Source: Solirubrobacter deserti (GTDB lineage: Bacteria > Actinomycetota > Thermoleophilia > Solirubrobacterales > Solirubrobacteraceae). From it: 64,000 nucleotides of DNA. The notes under the pieces are model-generated. The model was not told the origin of the DNA. It was given only the letters and a program-made list of their open reading frames with translations, and made no database searches. Location of the stretch: contig NZ_QPKJ02000006.1 in NCBI RefSeq assembly GCF_003344625.1, positions 372,001 through 436,000 on the forward strand, in the 5' to 3' direction. Of this stretch, positions 9,953 to 19,200 are shown in pieces. The translations under genes and the position numbers were made by a program. Each line of letters begins with the position of its first letter. Position 1 is the stretch's first letter.

Positions 9953-10704
9953 GCCACTGTCACCTCGATGCCGTGCCCGTCGACGACCGAGCGCGCCGAG
10001 GCCGGCAGCGGCGCGTCCGTCACCACGTGGTCGAGCGCCTCCGGCCCGCACACACGCACCATCCCGGTCATGGAGAACTTCGCATGGTCGGCGATCAGCA
10101 CGACGCAGTCCGCGCCCGCGATCATCAGCCGCTTGATCGGCACCTCGACCATCGTGGTGTCCCACACGCCCAGCTCGCCGTCCACGCCGCTCGTCCCGAG
10201 GAACGCGACGTCGGACTTGAGCTGGCGCAGCGAGTCCTCCGCCAGCACGCCCACCAGCGAGCGGTAGTTGCGGCGCACGATCCCGCCGGGCAGCACGAGC
10301 TCGATCCCCGGATCCGGCAGCAGCTCCTCCACCGCCGCGAGGTTGGTCGTGACGACCGTGATCTGCTTGCCGTGCAGGTGGCGTGCCATCTGCAGCGTGG
10401 ACGTGCCGATGTCGACCATGACCGTCTGCCCGTCCTCGACGAGGTCCGCCGCGGCCTTGCCGAGCCGGTCCTTGACGTCGAAGCGCTCCACCTCGATCTG
10501 CGAGAACCCCGGCTCGGAGCCCGCGGTGTCCATGGCGCCGCCGTGCACGCGCTCGAGCTTGCCGTCGCGCGCCAGCCGGTGCAGGTCCCGCCGTACGGTC
10601 ATCTCCGACACGCCGAAGCTCTCGGCGAGATCAGACACGTGCGCTTGGCCGCCGCGGACGGCTCGCAGGATCTCGGCGCGGCGCTGTGCCGGAAGAAGTG
10701 TCAC
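9949..10704 (-). CDS. DeoR-family transcriptional regulator of the sugar operon
   Basis: 251 aa from the GTG at 10704, a normal length for the family. The N-terminal helix-turn-helix is HVSDLAESFGVSEMTVRRDLHRL (about residues 22-44), followed by the DeoR linker ERVHGGA. The C-terminal part is a sugar-phosphate isomerase-like sensor domain (VMVDIGTSTLQMARHL, ITVVTTNLAAVEEL, FLGTSGVD, VLIADHAKF). Such repressors bind a phosphorylated sugar intermediate, which fits the adjacent kinase. It is the first gene of the operon. No clear ribosome site precedes the start, and a 10-bp-phased repeat overlaps it, suggesting autoregulation and a leaderless transcript. Confidence 0.88.
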   Translation of the reverse strand: MTLLPAQRRAEILRAVRGGQAHVSDLAESFGVSEMTVRRDLHRLARDGKLERVHGGAMDTAGSEPGFSQIEVERFDVKDRLGKAAADLVEDGQTVMVDIGTSTLQMARHLHGKQITVVTTNLAAVEELLPDPGIELVLPGGIVRRNYRSLVGVLAEDSLRQLKSDVAFLGTSGVDGELGVWDTTMVEVPIKRLMIAGADCVVLIADHAKFSMTGMVRVCGPEALDHVVTDAPLPASARSVVDGHGIEVTVA

Positions 10705-10725
10705 AAGAACGCACAGCTTTGCACA
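10701..10725 (-). promoter_or_regulatory. Three phased direct repeats, candidate DeoR operator
   Basis: On the minus strand TGTGC, TGTGC and TGTGA occur at exactly 10-bp spacing (plus-strand positions 10721, 10711 and 10701), ending at the GTG start of the deoR-type gene. DeoR-family proteins commonly bind direct repeats with one-turn spacing. Assignment to this regulator is an inference. Confidence 0.5.
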
Positions 10726-10741
10726 GGTCGCGGCGGCGTGT

Positions 10742-11407
10742 TCAGAATTCCAGGCGCAAGCGCGGGCAGCTCTGCTCCGGGTCACCCATGCCGGACCCGG
10801 CGGACGCGCGGAAGCACGAGGCATACCGGAACGCACCGTTCCAGCTGGAGGGAAGGGTGACGGTGACCTGCGAGGTGTAGCGGCCGGCGCGCACGCGGCG
10901 GACGTTGCCGGTGCGGCGCAGCGACGCGCGCTCGGCGCCGCGGCGGCCCAGGTAGAACAGCGTCGGCGAGCTCAGCCGCACCGGCTTGGGCACCGTGTAG
11001 CGCTGGTAGAGGCGCACGACGCCGGGCGAGATGGCCCGGAAGGAGAGCTCGAAGCCCGGCAGCGTGTAGGCCTGCAGGCGCTCGGACTGGACCTGCTGGG
11101 CAGGCGCGACCACGCGCAGCCGGTGGTTGCGGTCCAGCTCGGCGGAGAAGCGGAACTCGCCGTCGGCGTCCGTCCGGCTGCGCTCGATGACGCGGTAGGA
11201 GCCCTCGTAGGGGTAGCGCCGGCCCTCGAGGATGACCTCCTGGCCCGCCAGCAGCGCGGTGCCGTCGGTGAGGGTCCCGTCGACCTGGTGCGCGCCGCCA
11301 TAGCGGACGGACTGGCGCTCCAGCTCGACGGTCAGCATGGGCTCGGCCTGCGCGCTCGCGGGCAGCGCGAGCGCGGTGACGAGGAGGGCTCCGGAGATCC
11401 AACGCAC
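10742..11407 (-). CDS. Secreted protein of unknown function
   Basis: 221 aa from the GTG at 11407, chosen because it gives a clean signal peptide (WISGALLVTALALPASAQA) with a cleavage site near residue 21. A longer version from a GTG at 11458 is possible. The mature part is beta-rich: it starts with a carboxypeptidase-regulatory/Ig-like pattern (YGGAHQVDGTLTDGTALLAGQEVILE, TDADGEFRF) and ends with a cysteine pair in YASCFRASAGS and PEQSCPRL. No catalytic motif is visible. It is divergent from the PIG-L gene and follows neither operon by overlap, so it may be transcribed alone. Confidence 0.65.
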   Translation of the reverse strand: MRWISGALLVTALALPASAQAEPMLTVELERQSVRYGGAHQVDGTLTDGTALLAGQEVILEGRRYPYEGSYRVIERSRTDADGEFRFSAELDRNHRLRVVAPAQQVQSERLQAYTLPGFELSFRAISPGVVRLYQRYTVPKPVRLSSPTLFYLGRRGAERASLRRTGNVRRVRAGRYTSQVTVTLPSSWNGAFRYASCFRASAGSGMGDPEQSCPRLRLEF

Positions 11408-11464
11408 GAAAGCCGAGGGTAGCCAGGCGACTTGACAGCGGGCATAAGTTGAGAACACCGCTCT

Positions 11465-11490
11465 GTTCGATGTCGTTCGATGGGGTTCGA
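11465..11490 (+). promoter_or_regulatory. Three GTTCGA repeats at 10-bp spacing upstream of the PIG-L gene
   Basis: GTTCGA occurs at 11465, 11475 and 11485, exactly one helical turn apart, downstream of a TTGACA hexamer at 11432-11437 and just before the ribosome site of the PIG-L gene. The core TGTTCGA resembles half-sites of DeoR-family GlpR proteins. A convincing -10 box was not found, so this is proposed as an operator only. Confidence 0.5.
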
Positions 11491-11509
11491 GTGTGGGAGG
11501 AGAGGCCGC

Positions 11510-14500
11510 ATGAGACGTTGGTCGTTTGCGATGGTCCTGGCGGCGGCGCTGTGCGCGCCGGGAGCCGCTTCAGCCGCGCCGTACACCGCGAGCGAGGCGG
11601 TGAAGATCAACGTCATGGGCGAGTGGGCCCATCCTGACGACGACACGAGCATCATCGGGCCGTGCGGCGTCTGGCACGCCCGCTACGACGTCAAGTGCGG
11701 GATCATCATGGTCACGCGCGGCGAGGGCGGCGGCAACGCCACCGGCACCGAGCTCGGCCCGGCGCTTGGCCTGCGGCGCGAGAACGAGGATCGCGTCGCG
11801 CACTACCGGTCCGGCACGGTCGACATCTTCAACATCGACCAGGTCGACTTCTTCTACAACCAGAGCGCGCCGCTCACGCAGTACTTCTGGGGTGACGAGA
11901 CGCTGCGCCGGATCACGCGGATCATCCGCATGACCCAGCCCGACATCTACGTCGGCTTCACGCCCTCGCTCGCCGCCGGCCACGGCAACCATCAGCAGGC
12001 CGGCCGGTACATCTGGGAGGGGATGCAGGCCGCGGCCGATCCGACGATGTTCCCGGAGCAGCTGACGGGCCCGAACGCGCTCTCCACCTGGCAGGTCAAG
12101 AAGGTCTTCTCCGGCGGCGCGACCGCGGGCACGGGCGGGACCACCTCAGCCCCGGACTGCACGACGGGCTTCACGCCCACCGGCCTGGACAACGTGTCCG
12201 GCGTGTGGACGGGCTACGCGTCCCCGTACCGCTGGCCGCCGGGCAACGTCCAGGGCCAGCCCGCGGGCACGGCCAAGACGTGGGCGCAGGTGGCGATGGA
12301 GGGCACGCGCGCCTACCCGACGCAGAGCCGCGTGATGTTCAAGGAGCTGCAGGCGCCGGGGTGCTCGCGCTTCGGCATGACCGGCAACTTCGTCCCGTTC
12401 CAGCCCAACGTGAACCCGGACGGCTCGCTCAACGCGGCGGCCGGTAAGGACGACGCCATCCTCTACGGCGCCGTCAAGCCCGACCCGGGCGGGCTGCCGC
12501 TCGGGACGCTCCAGTACCTCACCTTCAGCGACTTCTACAACACGCCCGGCGGACCGTTCCAAGCGACCGTGCACCTGAAGGCGCCGTCCGGGACGATCCC
12601 GGCCGGCTCCGTGGCGCTCAACGTCCCGGCCGGCTGGACGGTGGACGCGGCCAAGCCCGTCCCCGCCGTGGGCACGGGCGGGCAGACCGTGACGTTCACG
12701 GTCACGCCGAGCGCGACCGCCGCGGTCAACACCAACTACAAGGTCTCCGCCACCTGGACGGCCGGCGGCGCGAAGGGCTACACGGACCAGGTCGTGCGCG
12801 TGGTCTCGCCCGTCGAGGGCCTGTTCCAGCGCTGGGGCAAGTTCGCCGAGTACGACCAGTGGACGGAGGAGACGGCGCCGCTCGCGCGCCGCATCGGCCG
12901 CTCCGGCGCCGTGCAGACGACCGCCGCCGGTGAGACCTTCACGCTGCCGGTGAAGGTCCACAACTGGTCGGACGAGCCGCAGAGCGGCGAGGTGCGGCTG
13001 ACGCTCCCGGCCGGCCTGGCCGCCGACGCGACGAGCAAGCCCTACGCGACGCTCGCGCCCGGTGCCGAGACGACCGTGAACTTCAGCGTCTCCAACAGCT
13101 TCACGAACGCGACGCTGCCGACCACCAACCCCGGCAACCCGCCGGGCCAGCAGGTCAACACGAACGTCAACGTGCGCATCACGACGACCTACAACGGCAA
13201 CGGCACCGGGTTCGAGGACCTGACGCTGGCGATCGTGCCCAAGACGTCGATCCCGGCCGGCGCCACGCCCACGCTCGACGGCGCCGAGGGCGCCGGCGAG
13301 TACACCGGCGAGTCGCTCGACGTCGGCAAGAAGTGGGAGCCCGGCGGCGCGACGCGCGACTGCGTGCCGCTCGGCGTCGACTGCGGCTCGGCGGGAGCAA
13401 ACCAGACGTACGCGAAGGTCACCCGCTCCGGCGACGACCTGTACTTCTTCATCCGCGTCCAGGACGACTTCCAGAGCTATGCGGTCACGCCCGAGGAGTG
13501 CGTCGGGCACTGGCTGGCGGACTCGGTCGAGATCCTGATCGACCCGCGCGGGCGGGCGTCCGAGAACGCGATGGACACCGCGCACACGTTCAAGCTCGCG
13601 GTCTTCCCGTTCACCAACGACCCGGCCAACCGCAACGGCAACGGCGTCAACGGCCCGTGCTGGTCGCGTGACGCCGACAACCACCAGGGCTACTCCACCG
13701 GCCCGCTCGCGGCCACGATCCCGGACGGCCCGAACGCGCCCGGCGTGCAGGTCAAGTCCACCGCGACGTGGGTCGGCACCAACGACGTCGGCACGAGCCA
13801 CGCCTACGCGGGCGGCGGCTACAACCTCGAGGTCAAGGTCCCGATGGCGATTCTCCCCGCCGCCGTGGATCCGGAGCGGATGGGCCTGAACATCACGCCC
13901 TACGACAACGACGACAACACGGCCGGGACCGGCTCGACCGTGCTGCGCCACATCGACATGAGCACGCGCCTGGCGTGGGCCACGTTCGGCTCGGTGCAGT
14001 CGGACCCGTACCGCTGGGGCCGCGCGACGCTGCCGGGCTACACGCCGCCGGCGGGCCGCCCGACCACGCCCGCCGAGCCCAAGCTCGCGAGCCCGCTCGA
14101 CAGCGCGGACTCGCCGCAGACGATCGCCCAGTCCGCGCGCAACGGCGTGCCGATCTCCGGCCGCGAGCCGGCGCCCGCTGCCCGCGGGTTGACGATCACG
14201 GGCTGGACGGCCTCACCCGGCACCGTCGACCTGAAGGTCACCGCGGGCGCCGCCGGCAAGGCGCGGCTGTTCCTGTACGGCGTCGACCCGCGGGACGGCA
14301 ACAAGGGCTACACGCGCGTGTGGAACACGAGCTGTGACCCGGCGACCAACCCGGCGCCGGACTACGGGCTCAGCGCGTGCAGCGCCGCCGACGGCTCCAC
14401 GCCGCCGTGGGCGCCGGACATGATGGGCGGTGTCCTGGCGAGCAGGACGTTCGACGTGGCCGTGGGCGCGAGCACGCTGTCGCTCCCGATCAGCGCCGAA

Positions 14501-14956
14501 GCGGCGAAGCGGCTGGAGAAGGGCGTCTCGCTGCTCGTCTCCTTCGTCAACGCGCAGGACGAGGTGCAGGCGTTCGACGTGCCGGTGACCGTTGCGAGCG
14601 GCACCGTGGGCGGCACGGTGCCCGCGACGCTGTCGCTCACGCTCGGTCCGGCGGCGCGCTTCGATCCGTTCACGCCCGGGATCACCATGGACTACACGGC
14701 GACGACCACCGCGACGGTGATTTCCACCGCGGGTGACGCGACGCTGTCGGTCAGCAACCCCGGCCACATGACCAACGGCGCGTTCACGCTCGCCGAGCCG
14801 CTCCGCGTCGAGCTGGAGAAGACGACCTGGAACGAGCCGGTGAGCAACGACGAGGTCGACGTCACCTTCCGGCAGCTGATCAAGCGCACCGACCCGTTGC
14901 GAACGGGCACCTACTCCAAGACGGTGACCTTCACCCTGTCCACCACCAACCCCTAG
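11510..14956 (+). CDS. Secreted multidomain PIG-L deacetylase with carbohydrate-binding module
   Basis: 1148 aa. The ATG at 11510 has a strong GGAGGAGA ribosome site and opens a signal peptide (residues 1-22). Residues ~32-330 are a PIG-L/LmbE zinc deacetylase: AHPDDD at 40-45 and a later GHGNHQQAG (His158, His161) supply the expected zinc ligands and base. Two Ig/NEW3-like segments follow (PAGWTV, then TLPAGLAAD). Next comes a CBM9-like carbohydrate-binding domain, with TLDGAEGAGEYTGESLDVG and a DDLYFFIRVQDD ... DSVEILIDPRG region. The last ~115 residues are the same C-terminal domain as in the protein at 1-1508. Likely role: removal of N-acetyl groups from an extracellular glycan. The convergent neighbour shares the CTAG at the stop. 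Confidence 0.88.
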   Translation: MRRWSFAMVLAAALCAPGAASAAPYTASEAVKINVMGEWAHPDDDTSIIGPCGVWHARYDVKCGIIMVTRGEGGGNATGTELGPALGLRRENEDRVAHYRSGTVDIFNIDQVDFFYNQSAPLTQYFWGDETLRRITRIIRMTQPDIYVGFTPSLAAGHGNHQQAGRYIWEGMQAAADPTMFPEQLTGPNALSTWQVKKVFSGGATAGTGGTTSAPDCTTGFTPTGLDNVSGVWTGYASPYRWPPGNVQGQPAGTAKTWAQVAMEGTRAYPTQSRVMFKELQAPGCSRFGMTGNFVPFQPNVNPDGSLNAAAGKDDAILYGAVKPDPGGLPLGTLQYLTFSDFYNTPGGPFQATVHLKAPSGTIPAGSVALNVPAGWTVDAAKPVPAVGTGGQTVTFTVTPSATAAVNTNYKVSATWTAGGAKGYTDQVVRVVSPVEGLFQRWGKFAEYDQWTEETAPLARRIGRSGAVQTTAAGETFTLPVKVHNWSDEPQSGEVRLTLPAGLAADATSKPYATLAPGAETTVNFSVSNSFTNATLPTTNPGNPPGQQVNTNVNVRITTTYNGNGTGFEDLTLAIVPKTSIPAGATPTLDGAEGAGEYTGESLDVGKKWEPGGATRDCVPLGVDCGSAGANQTYAKVTRSGDDLYFFIRVQDDFQSYAVTPEECVGHWLADSVEILIDPRGRASENAMDTAHTFKLAVFPFTNDPANRNGNGVNGPCWSRDADNHQGYSTGPLAATIPDGPNAPGVQVKSTATWVGTNDVGTSHAYAGGGYNLEVKVPMAILPAAVDPERMGLNITPYDNDDNTAGTGSTVLRHIDMSTRLAWATFGSVQSDPYRWGRATLPGYTPPAGRPTTPAEPKLASPLDSADSPQTIAQSARNGVPISGREPAPAARGLTITGWTASPGTVDLKVTAGAAGKARLFLYGVDPRDGNKGYTRVWNTSCDPATNPAPDYGLSACSAADGSTPPWAPDMMGGVLASRTFDVAVGASTLSLPISAEAAKRLEKGVSLLVSFVNAQDEVQAFDVPVTVASGTVGGTVPATLSLTLGPAARFDPFTPGITMDYTATTTATVISTAGDATLSVSNPGHMTNGAFTLAEPLRVELEKTTWNEPVSNDEVDVTFRQLIKRTDPLRTGTYSKTVTFTLSTTNP

Positions 14957-16269
14957 CCGGCCAGCCCCAGCCGGTCCCAGTCGGCCTGCAACGTGACGGC
15001 GAGCTCGCGGACCTGACGGTTCCAGCTCGCCGGCGCGTCGTCCCAGGTGAAGTCGCCGGCGGCCACGCGCGCGGCCGCCGCCGGCTCGTCATCGATGCAG
15101 ACCAGGCCCTGGGCGTCCGGGACGAGCGCGTCCAGGCCGTCGAGATCGATCTGCGCGGCCTTCTTGTCGGGCATCTTGTTGACCGCGAGCGTCATCGGTG
15201 GGCCGACCGTGCGCAGCAGCTCGGCGGCCTCGGTCACCAAGGACGCGGTCGACGGGTGCGCGTCCGAGACGAGCACGAGCTGGTCCGCGCACGCCTGCGC
15301 GGCGCGCGCCGCCGGCTCCTGCAGGCCGGTACCGCAGTCGAGCACGAGCACGCCGACCATCGTCTGCAGGCGCCGAATCACGCGCAGGTAAGCATCTTCG
15401 TCCAGGCGGGCCATGCGCTGCGGGTCGGTCGGCGCGGGCAAGACCATCAGACCTTCGATCGCGCGGCCGAGCCGGCGGTCCAGCGACGTCACCGACAGGT
15501 CCGGCTGCTCGAGCAGGTCGCCGAGGTCGTCGACGAACACCTGGTGGTCGGGTGTGAGCGTCCGGCCGAGCGAGCCGTAGTCGGGGTTGGTGTCCACGGC
15601 GACGATGCGGTCGCGGCGCTCGCGGGCGAGCAGCGAGCCGAGCAGGACCGTCAGCGTCGTCTTGCCGACGCCGCCCTTGGGCGAGACGACCGCGATCGTC
15701 GCGCAACGCGTGAGCCGCGGCGCGGCGATCGTCCGGTTCAGCCGGCCCTGGTAGTCGGACTCGCGCCACGCCGCCTTGGCGCGCTCCATCGCGCCCTTCT
15801 GCGCCGGGCGCGTGAGCACCTCGCGGTTGGTCACCTGCCGCGGCTCGGCCGACTCGACGATCGGCGGCTCCTCCTCGTGCCCGAAGAAGGCGCTGATCGC
15901 CGCGCTCATCCGGGCGCCCTTGCCCAGCGCCTCCGGCAGTGCCTGTTCGGTGCGCTGGCGCGGCGTGCCGCGCGACGGCTCCTCCGGCACGCGCAGCGCC
16001 GCCGGGCTCGGCGGCGCCAACGCCTGCGAGCGCAGCTGGACGAGCTGCAACACCGTGCCGTCCGTGACGTCGCTCTGCGCGAGCGTGCGCTCGAGCGGCA
16101 GCGGCTCGCGGCCGGGAGGCGCGACGCTCCACACCGGACCGTCGGGCGCCTCGTCGGCGCTGAGCTCCACGAACGTGGGCATCAGCTCCTGCAGCGGCGT
16201 CTCGGTGGACACCACGAGGTCCACCTTGCGGTCCGGCCCCGCGATGGTGACGGCGGCGGTGTTGTTCAT
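14953..16269 (-). CDS. Type VII secretion EccD-like ubiquitin domain fused to a MinD/ParA-like ATPase
   Basis: 438 aa. Residues 1-80 resemble the EsaB/YukD ubiquitin-like domain found at the N-terminus of EccD (VTIAGPDRKVDLVVSTETPLQELMP, then PLERTLAQSDVTDGTVLQL). A proline-rich linker follows. Residues ~188-435 are a MinD/ParA-type ATPase with deviant Walker A KGGVGKT (198-204), AVDTNPDYGSLG and VLVLDCGTG. Similar ATPases (EspI/EccI-like) regulate type VII secretion. No membrane helices are present, so this is not a full EccD. Its ATG overlaps the EccC stop as ATGA, so the two are translated together and probably act in the same machine. Confidence 0.85.
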   Translation of the reverse strand: MNNTAAVTIAGPDRKVDLVVSTETPLQELMPTFVELSADEAPDGPVWSVAPPGREPLPLERTLAQSDVTDGTVLQLVQLRSQALAPPSPAALRVPEEPSRGTPRQRTEQALPEALGKGARMSAAISAFFGHEEEPPIVESAEPRQVTNREVLTRPAQKGAMERAKAAWRESDYQGRLNRTIAAPRLTRCATIAVVSPKGGVGKTTLTVLLGSLLARERRDRIVAVDTNPDYGSLGRTLTPDHQVFVDDLGDLLEQPDLSVTSLDRRLGRAIEGLMVLPAPTDPQRMARLDEDAYLRVIRRLQTMVGVLVLDCGTGLQEPAARAAQACADQLVLVSDAHPSTASLVTEAAELLRTVGPPMTLAVNKMPDKKAAQIDLDGLDALVPDAQGLVCIDDEPAAAARVAAGDFTWDDAPASWNRQVRELAVTLQADWDRLGLAG

Positions 16270-19200
16270 CTGGCTCCCTCTTTGGCGAGATGTCCGGCGG
16301 GGGTGAAGACGGTCTGGACGAGCAATGGGCGCTCGCCGCGGCGGACGAGCAGGCCACGGCCGGGCGGCTGCGGGGCGGCCTTGACGCCCGGCAGCAGCGC
16401 GCCCTCGCTCGGATCGCCGCTCATGATCAGCCCGGGCGAGCCCAGCTCGCGCAGGCGGGCGAAGACGGGCTCATAGAGCCCGCGGGCGCTGCCGCCGACG
16501 CGGCGGGTGAGCACGACGTGCAGGCCGATGTCGCGGCCGACGGCGACGAGGTCGAGCAGCGGCGCGAGCGGCCCGCCGGTCGGCCCGGTGGACAGGTCGT
16601 AGTCGTCGAACAGCACGACGTGGCGCGGGCCGTCCGGGTCGGGCGTGGTCAGCCGCGGGAACAGCTCGCGCTGGAGGGCGTTCGCCGCCTCCTGCGCCTG
16701 CAGCGTGTTGGTCGCGTACTGGTGGGCCGCGTCCGCCAGGTCGGCGAGCGAGCGGCGCACGTCCACGACCGTCAGCCGCACGTCGTCGGGCAGGCCGTGG
16801 GCGAGCGTACGCAGCAGCGAGGACTTGCCGGTCTCGGCGTCGCCGAAGACGAGCAGGTGCGGGTCGCCTTCGAGCAGGTCCACGCGGACGGGTTCGAGTG
16901 CGCGCTCCTCGATCCCGATCGCGATGCCGTGCTCGTCGGGCGCGGGCACGCTGTGCAGGACGCGCGGGAGCAGCCGGATCGGATCGGCGCGCTTGCCGTC
17001 CCAGTGCTCGGCGGCCTGGCGCGCGATCATCGTCAGCGCGTCGCCGATCCCCTCGTCGCTGTGCTCGCCGTCCACGCGCGGGAGCGCGAGCTGCACGTGC
17101 AGCCCGCCCGGCGTGAGCGCGCGGCCCGCGACGTCCGGCAGCGCCTCGGCGGCCTTGCGGTTCACCAGCGAGTCGATCGCGTCGTTGAGGCGCAGCTCCA
17201 GCCGCGCGCCGAGATTGTCCAGCAGCGCCGGCCGGATCTCGGCCCAGCGGTTCGCGGCCACGACGACGTGCACGCCGAAGCTCAGGCCCGCCGCGGCGAG
17301 CTCCTCGACCTGGCGGTCCAAGCCCTCGAACTCGCGCTTGAACACCTCCCAGCCGTCGACGAGCAGGACGATGTCCGGGACGCCGTCGGCGGCCGCGCGG
17401 GCGTCGCGCATGCCCTCCCAGCCGCGGTCGCGGAACAGCAGCTCGCGGTCCTCGATCTCCCCGCGCAGCTGGGCGACGACGCGCGGGATCGCCTCGCGGT
17501 CGAGCTTGCCGGCGATGCCGCCGACGTGCGGCGCGTGCCGCAGCGGCGCGAGCGCGCCGCCGCCGAGGTCGATCGCGTACAGCTGCACCTGGTTGGGCGC
17601 GTGGCGCAGGATCAGCGACGCGGCGAGCGTGCGCAGCGCGGTGCTCTTGCCCGTGCGCGGCGCGCCGACGATCGCGACGTGGCCGCCGGCGCCGGTGAGG
17701 TCAAGGGTGTACGGCTCGGTGCGCTGCTCGGCGGGCAGATCCAGGCGGCCGACGGTGGCCTTCAGTCCCGGGTTGCCGCCGCGCCAGAACGGGGGCGCGT
17801 CGAGGACCGCGTCGAGCGGCTCGGCCTCCGACAGCGGGTCCACCCACACCTGGTGCACGCGCTCGCGGCCCGCGGCCAGCCGGTCGACGAGCAGCTTGAG
17901 CTCGCTCGCGCCGGTGGCGACCGGGGCGACCACCGGCTCGTCCTGGTCCACGGCCTGGGTGTCGAACACGCGCACCGGCAGCGGCTGGCTCAGGTCCACC
18001 TCGGCGGGCGCCGGCGCGGACGAGTAGGCGGCACGGAACTGCTCGTAGTGGCTTGTGTCCACCTTCAGGTAGCCGAGGCCGGGCACCGACGGCAGCAGGT
18101 AGGCGTCGGGCGTGCCGAGCACGAGCTTGGACTCGACCGAGGAGTACGTGCGCAGGCAGATGCGATAGCGCAGGTGAGACTCCAGGCCGCGCAGCCGGCC
18201 CTCGTCGAGGCGCTGGGAGGACAGCAGCAGGTGGATGCCGAGCGAGCGGCCGACCCGGCCGATGCCGACGAACAGGTCGATGAACTCGGGCCGCGCGGCG
18301 AGGAGCTCGGCGAACTCGTCGACGATCACGAGCAGGTCCGGGAGCGGCGGCAGCGACGGGTCCGAGAGCCGGCGCTGCTGGTAGTCGACGATGTCGTCGA
18401 CGTTGCCCGCCTCGCGCAGGATCGTCTGGCGGCGCTCCTGCTCTCCGATCAGCGCGTCGCGCATACGGTCCACGAGCGAGAGGTCCTGCGAGAGGTTGGT
18501 GATCATGCCCGCCACGTGCGGCAGGCGGCTGAGCTCCGCGAACGCCGCGCCGCCCTTGTAGTCGACGAGCACGAACGCGAGCTGCTCCGGGTCGTGCGTG
18601 GCGGCCAGCCCCGCGACGAGCGAGCGCAGCAGCTCGGACTTGCCCGAGCCGGTCGCGCCGACCAGCACGCCGTGCGGGCCCATGCCCTCCTCGGCCGCCT
18701 GCTTGAGGTCCAGCCACAGGACCTCGCCGGTCTTGGTGCGCCCGATCGGCGCGCGCAGCGCCTGCTCACGCGGGCGGTGCGGCGGCGCGGGCGGGACCGC
18801 CTCGACGCCGTCGGCGCCGAGCAGCTCGACGAGCCGGACGGACGCGCCGAGCCCGCGCTCGCCGTCGCTGTCGCCCTCGGCCAGGCGCAGCGGCGCGAGC
18901 GTGCGCGCGATCGCCTCCGCGATCCCGAGGTCCACCTCGTCGATGCGCACCTCCGGGATCGACGGCGCGTCCTGGCCCCAGACCTCCCAGCCGCCGAGCC
19001 CGCGCTCGGGGACCGTCAGGCGGGCGTCGATGTGCGAAGGCTCGAGCTCGCGCGCGTCCGCGAGCAGCACGAGCACGCACTTGAGCTCGCGCGCCCGGGC
19101 CAGCAGCTCCTTGAACGACGTACCGCCCGCGATCTCGCCGTCGGGCGTGAAGCCGTCGACGAGCACGACCAGCTCGGGCGCGGCCAGCTCGAAGTTCCGG

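Noticed and set aside
11432..11460. TTGACA at 11432 as the -35 of a complete promoter
   Set aside because: No acceptable -10 hexamer lies 16-18 bases downstream, so only the operator-like repeats were reported.
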